Of a stretch of DNA of 64,000 bases, positions 58,522 to 64,000 are shown piece by piece. Under the pieces are notes generated by a model, which saw only the letters and a list, made by a program, of their open reading frames with translations, was not told where the DNA came from and did no database searches. The number at the start of each line of letters is the position of its first letter. Within the stretch, counting starts at the first letter, position 1. The stretch comes from Dongia_B soli (GTDB taxonomy: Bacteria; Pseudomonadota; Alphaproteobacteria; Dongiales; Dongiaceae): positions 992,001 through 1,056,000 of the forward strand of contig NZ_JAXCLW010000001.1 of NCBI RefSeq assembly GCF_034044715.1, written 5' to 3'. The position numbers were made by a program, and so were the translations under genes.

Positions 58522-59733
58522 TCAGCCGTTATCGCGCTTCATCAGGCGCAGGCGCAGCGCGTTGAGCTTGATGAAGCCGGCGGCGTCGCGTTGGTCATAG
58601 GCGCCGGCATCGTCTTCGAAGGTGACGTGGCGCAGGCTGTAGAGCGACTTCGGCGATTTGCGGCCGACGACATCGGCATGGCCCTTATAGAGCTTCACCC
58701 GCACGGTGCCTTCGACATGCTCCTGCGATTTGTCGATCAGGGCCTGCAGCATCTCACGTTCAGGGCTGTACCAGAAGCCGTTGTACAGGAGTTCGGCATA
58801 ACGCGGCATGATCTCATCCTTGAGATGCGCCGCGCCGCGATCGAGCGTGATGCTTTCGATGCCGCGATGGGCAGAATGCAGGATAGTGCCACCCGGGGTT
58901 TCATAGACGCCGCGCGACTTCATGCCGATGAAGCGGTTCTCGACCAGGTCGAGCCGGCCGATGCCATTGGCCTTGCCCAATTCGTTGAGCTTGGTGAGGA
59001 GAGCGGCGGGCGACAGTTTCTCGCCATCGATCGAGATCGCATCGCCCTTTTCGAAACCGATCTCGATATAGGTCGGCTTGTCGGGGGCCGCTTCCGGCGA
59101 GACGGTGCGCTGATAGACGAATTCCTCCGGCTCCTGCCAGGGATCTTCGAGCGCTTTGCCTTCGCTGGAGGAGTGCAGCAGATTGGCATCGACCGAGAAG
59201 GGGGCTTCGCCGCGCTTATCCTTGGCGATGGGGATCTGGTGCTTTTCGGCGAATTCGATCAGCTTGGTACGGCTGGTCAGGTCCCATTCGCGCCAGGGCG
59301 CGATGACCTTGATATCCGGGTTGAGCGAATAATAGCTGAGCTCGAACCGTACCTGGTCGTTGCCCTTGCCGGTGGCACCATGGGCCACGGCATCGGCACC
59401 GGTCTGCCGGGCGATCTCGATCTGGCGCTTGGCGATCAGCGGCCGGGCGATCGAGGTGCCGAGCAGGTACTGGCCTTCATAAAGCGCATTGGCGCGGAAC
59501 ATCGGGAAGACGAAATCGCGGACGAATTCCTCCCGCAGATCCTCGATGAAGATCTCCTTGATCCCCAGCATCTCGGCCTTCTTGCGGGCCGGCTCCAATT
59601 CCTCGCCCTGGCCGAGATCGGCGGTGAAGGTCACCACTTCGCAGCCATAGGCTTCCTGCAGCCATTTCAGGATGACGCTGGTATCGAGACCGCCGGAATA
59701 AGCGAGCACGACTTTCTTAATGTCACGGGCCAT
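58522..59733 (-). CDS. argG: Argininosuccinate synthase
   Basis: A 403-residue enzyme that condenses citrulline and aspartate with ATP to argininosuccinate, the second-last step of arginine synthesis. It has the P-loop-like LAYSGGLDTSVI near residue 12, FTADLGQGEE, AHGATGKGNDQVRFE and ETPGGTILHSAHR. Length is typical. The start ATG 59733 has GAGGAAA upstream. It stands alone with a strong terminator; argH is not in the window. Confidence 0.97.
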   Translation of the reverse strand: MARDIKKVVLAYSGGLDTSVILKWLQEAYGCEVVTFTADLGQGEELEPARKKAEMLGIKEIFIEDLREEFVRDFVFPMFRANALYEGQYLLGTSIARPLIAKRQIEIARQTGADAVAHGATGKGNDQVRFELSYYSLNPDIKVIAPWREWDLTSRTKLIEFAEKHQIPIAKDKRGEAPFSVDANLLHSSSEGKALEDPWQEPEEFVYQRTVSPEAAPDKPTYIEIGFEKGDAISIDGEKLSPAALLTKLNELGKANGIGRLDLVENRFIGMKSRGVYETPGGTILHSAHRGIESITLDRGAAHLKDEIMPRYAELLYNGFWYSPEREMLQALIDKSQEHVEGTVRVKLYKGHADVVGRKSPKSLYSLRHVTFEDDAGAYDQRDAAGFIKLNALRLRLMKRDNG

Positions 59734-60003
59734 AACGTTTCCTCGTGGAAAGAGACTGCCAGGATCGGGACCCGGCGAAAACCGGGCGGAAATTAGGGGA
59801 AATGGCGGGTCCAGGCAAGGACCGGACGACGGCTCCCGGCATATCGGGCAGCGGCGGCGAGCTTCGGCGCCGGCGGCCCTTTGCGCGCCACCCGCTTGGA
59901 TTGCATCCGGCCGGGGAATGGGCTTAATTTTGCGCCGGACTTTTCGGCTGGCGCGATTACTGCCATGGGCTGCCGTGGGCGTCCGAGGATCGGAGAAACA
60001 CCC

Positions 60004-60732
60004 ATGACGCAGAACATCTACGATAACGAGACCTTCTTCGCCGGTTACAGCCAGTTGCCCCGCTCGGTGCTCGGCCTGGACGGTGCGCCGGAATGGATGG
60101 TGCTGCGCGGCCTGTTGCCGGACCTGCGGGGATTACGGGTACTGGATCTCGGCTGTGGCTTCGGCTGGTTCTGCCGCTGGGCGCAAGCGCATGGCGCGGC
60201 GCAGGTCCTCGGCATCGATATTTCCGAGCGCATGCTGGCGCGCGCCAAGGACGAGACCAAAGGTGCGGGCGTGACCTATCTCCGGGCCAATCTGGAAGAT
60301 GTCGATTTGGCGCCGAATTCCGTCGACCTGGTCTATAGCTCGCTGGCTTTGCATTACATCGAGAATCTGCCAAGCCTGATCGCCAAGGTGCATGCGGCGA
60401 TGGCGCCAGGCGGCAAGCTGATCTTCTCCGTCGAACATCCGATCTATACCGCGCCCGGCAATCCGGGATGGACGACCGATGCAAACGGCCAGAAAACCTG
60501 GCCGGTCGATCGCTATCTCGATGAAGGGGCACGTGCCACGGATTGGCTGGCCAAGGGTGTCATCAAGCAGCACCGCACCATCGCGACCTATCTCAACACG
60601 CTGATCGCTGCCGGTTTCACCCTGGCTTATATCGAGGAATGGGCGCCCTCGCTGTCGCAGATCGCCTCGGAACCGGACTGGGCGGATGAACGGCAGCGGC
60701 CGCCTTTCCTGCTGGTGGCCTGCAACCGATAA
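60004..60732 (+). CDS. Class I SAM-dependent methyltransferase
   Basis: A 242-residue protein with the SAM-binding LDLGCGFGWF (motif I, about residues 48-57), VLGIDISERMLARA (motif II), and LVYSSLALHYI (motif III), then FSVEHPIYTA. Substrate unknown; members of this Methyltransf_11-like group act on small molecules. ATG 60004 (MTQNIYDNE) was chosen over the in-frame ATG at 59881, which overlaps the intergenic region. It is convergent with the TPR gene, 14 bases between stops. Confidence 0.85.
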   Translation: MTQNIYDNETFFAGYSQLPRSVLGLDGAPEWMVLRGLLPDLRGLRVLDLGCGFGWFCRWAQAHGAAQVLGIDISERMLARAKDETKGAGVTYLRANLEDVDLAPNSVDLVYSSLALHYIENLPSLIAKVHAAMAPGGKLIFSVEHPIYTAPGNPGWTTDANGQKTWPVDRYLDEGARATDWLAKGVIKQHRTIATYLNTLIAAGFTLAYIEEWAPSLSQIASEPDWADERQRPPFLLVACNR

Positions 60733-60746
60733 GCGGGAGCAGGGCG

Positions 60747-61946
60747 CTAGGCGCCCAGCTGCTTAAGCGTCACATTCGAATCGATATATTCGATGGTCGA
60801 GCTGCTGCCAGTGGCAATGGCAGCCTTGAAGTAACCCACCGCGGCTTTGCGATCGCCGCGCAGCAAGGCGGCCTGGCCGAGATAATAATTGACCTCGCAG
60901 CGTAAGGCAGGACCCTGGACCGGATAATCTTTGTCAATCAGGGCGAAGATTGCCTTGGCATCGGTCTTGTTCTGAAAATAGCGGAGGATCTGCACCGGCC
61001 ATTGTTCATCGAGCAGTTTGTCGGCTGCGGCTTTCAACGCCGCCGGATCGCCCTCGGTCTTGCCCTTTTTTTGCAGATGGGCCGCGAATTGGCGCGCCAG
61101 ATTGAGGCGCAGGGCGGCATAGGGATTATCGTCGCGTGCCTTCATCGCGCTGGCGAAGTCATTGGCCGCGCCCGCATAGTCGCCCTTGGCATAGCGCGCC
61201 CGGCCGCGATTATAGTAGCCCGCCGCAGCTTTGGGATCGAGCTTGAGCATGGCGGTGAAATCGCGGATCGCCTCATCGAATTTCCCGGCCCGGATATAGA
61301 GACCGCCGCGATCGAGCAGCGCATCGAGATGATCGGGATGCGTCTTCAACAGCGTGCCGAGATCCGCGATCGCGTCGTTGTCCTTGCCTTGGCTGGCGGC
61401 GACCCAGGCACGCAGATAGCGGGCATCGACATTGTCCGGATCCTTGGCGAGCGCCGCATCGAAATCCTGCTTGGCGGCCATCGGCCGGTTGGCCCGCAAT
61501 TGCGTTGTGCCGCGATTGACCAAGGCAGCGGGCAGGCCCGGCTTTATTTTCAGCGTCTGACCGAAATCGTTGATGGCGGCGTCGTATTTGCGCAGCAAGG
61601 TGTAACCGATCGCCCGGTTGTAATAGGCGGCCGCCAGGTCATCGCCGGCGACCTGCTTGCCCTCGATTGCATGGGTGCAGGCAACGATACGTAATTGCGC
61701 ATCGTCATTGTCCAGGCAATCGGCCATGTCCTTGCCCGGCGCGATATCCGGCGCCGGTGTCGCCCGCGGCAATTGCTGTTGCTCCATATCCTGCTTGGCC
61801 GGGCCGTCCCGCTGTTCCGGCAGCAGTACCTCGGCGCGCGCCGGCAGGGAGGCGGCAGCCAGGATGACGGCCAATGCGGTCGCGCAGCACAAGGCGGCGG
61901 CGCTGCGGAAAATGAAAACGGGTCGACAGGTTCCAGTGGATCGCAT
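60747..61946 (-). CDS. Secreted TPR-repeat protein
   Basis: A 399-residue protein with a signal peptide (ALCCATALAVILAAASLPARA) and five or six tetratricopeptide repeats between about residues 100 and 290 (units around YNRAIGYTLLRKYDAAINDFGQTLKIKPG, then LVNRGTTQLRANRP, and YLRAWVAASQGKD). The C-terminal 100 residues contain a further NYYLGQAALLRGDRKAAVGYFKAAI repeat. Such proteins scaffold periplasmic assemblies. No neighbours suggest a partner. Confidence 0.85.
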   Translation of the reverse strand: MRSTGTCRPVFIFRSAAALCCATALAVILAAASLPARAEVLLPEQRDGPAKQDMEQQQLPRATPAPDIAPGKDMADCLDNDDAQLRIVACTHAIEGKQVAGDDLAAAYYNRAIGYTLLRKYDAAINDFGQTLKIKPGLPAALVNRGTTQLRANRPMAAKQDFDAALAKDPDNVDARYLRAWVAASQGKDNDAIADLGTLLKTHPDHLDALLDRGGLYIRAGKFDEAIRDFTAMLKLDPKAAAGYYNRGRARYAKGDYAGAANDFASAMKARDDNPYAALRLNLARQFAAHLQKKGKTEGDPAALKAAADKLLDEQWPVQILRYFQNKTDAKAIFALIDKDYPVQGPALRCEVNYYLGQAALLRGDRKAAVGYFKAAIATGSSSTIEYIDSNVTLKQLGA

Positions 61947-62069
61947 GGTCTCGGTTCGTCACTGCTATGGCCCGGTGCGGCCGTCGCGCGAAGCTAATCC
62001 CAGTCCGGGGCGGCGGCAACACGCATTCATGAAGGGCTTCATCTACCCTAAAGCGTGAGGCTGCCCTGG

Positions 62070-62975
62070 TTAGTCGAGCTTCACATGTTCGGCGAGGAAA
62101 TCGAGAAAGACGCGGACCCGCGAGGGCAGCGGTCCGTTCTGGCCGAGGAAGACGGCGTGAATATCCTCGGTATCGCCGGGATTGCAGTCTTCGAGCACCG
62201 GCACCAGCCGCCCTGCCCTGATGTCATCCCGCACCTGGAAAGCACCGAGCCGAGCGAGGCCGACACCTGCCAGAACCAACTGACGCAGCGCGTCGCCATC
62301 GCTGATTAATGTATTGCCAAGTGGCGCCACCATCGCCGGCGTGCCGTTCTCGATCAACGGCCAGCCTTCGATGGCGCGGGCATAGCAGAAGGTGAGCAGA
62401 TTATGCCTGGCGAGATCGGCGGGTTTTTGCGGCAGACCATGGCGCTCGATATAGCTGGGCGCGGCGATGATGGTCATGCGGGTTTCGCCGAGCTTCCGGG
62501 CCAGCAGGCGGGAACTTTTCAGCGGCCCCGCCCGCACCGCCACATCGGTGCGTTGCTCCAGCAGATCGATCACCGTATCGGTCAGCACGATATTGAGCTT
62601 CACCGCCGGATAGAGATCGAGGAATTTCGGCATCAGTGGCAGCAGGATCTGCCGGCCGAAGGGGACATTGGCGTTGACCCGGAGCCGGCCCGAGGGGACG
62701 TCGCTCGTCCCGGCAGCGCGTTCCGCTTCGTCGAGATCGGCAAGAAGCCGGATGCTGCGCTCATAAAAGGCGGAACCTTCGGGTGTCAGCTCCAGGCGCC
62801 GGGTCGAGCGGTTGATCAACCGGGCGGCGAGCCGGGCCTCGAGCCGGGCGACCAGCTTGCTGACGGCGGAAGGCGTCATGCGATAAGCCCGGGCGGCGGC
62901 GGAAAAGCCGCCCAGCTCCACCACCCGGGCGAAGACTTCCATTTCGCCAAAACGATTGACGTCGAGACGGGCCAT
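62070..62975 (-). CDS. LysR-family transcription regulator
   Basis: A 301-residue regulator with the N-terminal helix-turn-helix (FARVVELGGFSAAARAYRMTPSAVSKLVARLEARL) and a LysR substrate-binding domain (about 95-295; LRVNANVPFGRQILLPLMPKFLD). It is divergent from the MFS efflux gene, a common arrangement in which LysR controls the neighbour. The intergenic region 62976-63088 is short (113 bases) and should hold both promoters. Confidence 0.92.
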   Translation of the reverse strand: MARLDVNRFGEMEVFARVVELGGFSAAARAYRMTPSAVSKLVARLEARLAARLINRSTRRLELTPEGSAFYERSIRLLADLDEAERAAGTSDVPSGRLRVNANVPFGRQILLPLMPKFLDLYPAVKLNIVLTDTVIDLLEQRTDVAVRAGPLKSSRLLARKLGETRMTIIAAPSYIERHGLPQKPADLARHNLLTFCYARAIEGWPLIENGTPAMVAPLGNTLISDGDALRQLVLAGVGLARLGAFQVRDDIRAGRLVPVLEDCNPGDTEDIHAVFLGQNGPLPSRVRVFLDFLAEHVKLD

Positions 62976-63088
62976 TTGGTGAGTTCATTTCACAGATGAT
63001 TTTCTTTTGCGCAGTCTAGTCCACAATCACCTTTGCATCCACTTTTTCTGCGTTTCTCGCATTCGTGGATGTTTTGAACGGAATTACC

Positions 63089-64000
63089 ATGCCACTTGCT
63101 CTCTATGCGCTCACCGCCGGCGCCTTCGGGATCGGCGTCACCGAATTCGTCATCATGGGGCTGCTGCTCGACGTGGGCAGCGATCTCCATGTCTCCATCG
63201 CCGCCGCCGGCCTGCTCATCTCCGGCTATGCCCTGGGTGTCGTGGCCGGGGCGCCGCTGCTTACGGCTGTGACGGCGCGGCTGCCGCGCAAGACCACTTT
63301 GGTGGCCTTGATGGTGATCTTCACCCTGGGCAATGGGCTTTGCGCTCTGGCACCGAGCTATGGCTGGCTGATGGCTGCGCGGATCATCACCGCCTTTGCC
63401 CATGGCACCTTCTTTGGCGTCGGCTCCGTGGTGGCCACGGGTCTGGTGGCGCCCCAGCGCCAGGCTCGGCCATCGCCATCATGTTCACCGGCCTCACCGT
63501 CGCCAATATTCTCGGTGTGCCCTTGGGGACTTGGCTCGGTCATGCAATGGGATGGCGCGCCACATTCTGGGCGGTGAGCGCAATCGGGGTGCTCGCTTTG
63601 GCGGTGATTGGCCTCTTCGTGCCGCGCGACAAGACGGCGCCGGAAGCCATCAATCTCGCCGCTGATTTCCGCGCCTTGCTGCGGGGTCCGGTGTTGCTGG
63701 GCTTGTTAACCACCGTTCTGGGCTTTGCCGGTGTCTTTACCGTTTTCACCTATGTTGCACCCTTGCTGACGCAGATCACCGGCTTCGCCGACAGCGCCGT
63801 CTCGCCCATTCTGCTGGTCTTTGGCGGCGGCCTCGTGGTCGGCAACCTGCTGGGCGGGCGGCTGGCCGACTGGCGTCTGCTGCCGACCTTGCTTGGCAGC
63901 ATGCTGGCCCTGGCGCTGATCCTGGGTGCGATGACCTTCGCATTCCATGACAAGATTGCTGCGGTCGTCTTCATCGGCTTGCTGGGTGCTGCCGGCTTCG
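63089..64000 (+). pseudogene. MFS efflux permease, frameshifted and cut by the window end
   Basis: The first part (63089-about 63465) reads as the start of a DHA1-type major facilitator: MPLALYALTAGAFGIGVTEFVIMGLL, then GYALGVVAGAPLL and ARLPRKTTL. After VAPQRQA the frame goes off and stops at 63577. If one base is added near 63464-63466, the sequence continues cleanly as SAIAIMFTGLTVANILGVPLGTWLG and stays open to 64000, showing typical MFS helices 5 to 10. The gene is therefore intact apart from one missing base, which may be a sequencing error. It likely exports drugs or sugars and is divergent from the LysR gene. ATG 63089 is preferred over 63065. Confidence 0.75.

Noticed and set aside
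1..64000. Search for CRISPR arrays, insertion sequences, prophage genes and toxin-antitoxin pairs
   Set aside because: No spaced direct repeats, transposase, integrase or paired small toxin genes were seen on either strand.

Overview
The window reads as chromosomal DNA of an alphaproteobacterium, most likely of the Rhodospirillales type; this is my inference. The support is high GC, strong GC bias at third codon positions, PAS_5 and DUF4136 proteins, a HAD-first FadB operon, CHASE2 cyclase and HmrR/CueR-type copper genes, and a leader that resembles the alphaproteobacterial speF RNA motif. I see no prophage, insertion sequence, CRISPR array or plasmid gene. About 60 protein genes, two tRNAs, six likely terminators, a pair of copper-responsive promoters and one structured leader are supported.

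Layout. 0-9 kb: a lipoprotein, an empty 0.7 kb stretch, then an envelope-glycan locus: PAP2/AUR1-like enzyme, a double ELM1-domain protein, a sulfotransferase, an unrecognised DxD protein, and a third ELM1 protein on the other strand. An orphan DnaB-like ATPase follows. 9.5-13 kb: N-carbamoylputrescine amidase, tRNA-Arg(CCU), an orphan NMT1-type binding protein, gpsA. 13-20 kb: two APC permease loci, each with small membrane proteins beside the permease, then a speF-like leader ahead of a GNAT acetyltransferase. 20-28 kb: GH25 lysozyme (frameshifted near its end), flavin reductase, aldehyde dehydrogenase, a CPA1 antiporter with a cyclic-nucleotide-binding tail, and directly upstream a CHASE2 adenylate/guanylate cyclase. 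28.5-31.5 kb: XRE-cupin regulator, GT1-type glycosyltransferase and two paralogous cupins. 32.4-40.2 kb: a tight beta-oxidation operon fadD-fadA-fadB-fadE plus a secreted protein. 40.5-50.2 kb: cytochrome c, EamA exporter, SDR, pgk, azlCD, a Nudix hydrolase and hrpB. 50.2-53.2 kb: copper module merR-copA with divergent copZ. 53.4-64 kb: housekeeping genes (yggT-yggU-folD, argG), methyltransferases, a Cache protein, PAS_5 and TPR proteins, LysR, and an MFS gene with an internal frameshift running off the window.

How the genes work together. The fad operon encodes acyl-CoA activation through thiolysis. The copper module pairs an exporting ATPase with a chaperone under two MerR-type 19-bp-spacer promoters. 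The cyclase and the cNMP-tailed antiporter may form a second-messenger-controlled ion exchange pair. The 1.5-8.2 kb locus is the best candidate for an undescribed pathway: PAP2-like head-group transfer, ELM1-type glycosyltransfer and sulfation point to a sulfated glycolipid or glycan. Two single-base deletions (about 21,013 and 63,465) break otherwise intact frames and may be sequencing errors or fresh mutations. All family names come from reading motifs by eye; no database search was possible.
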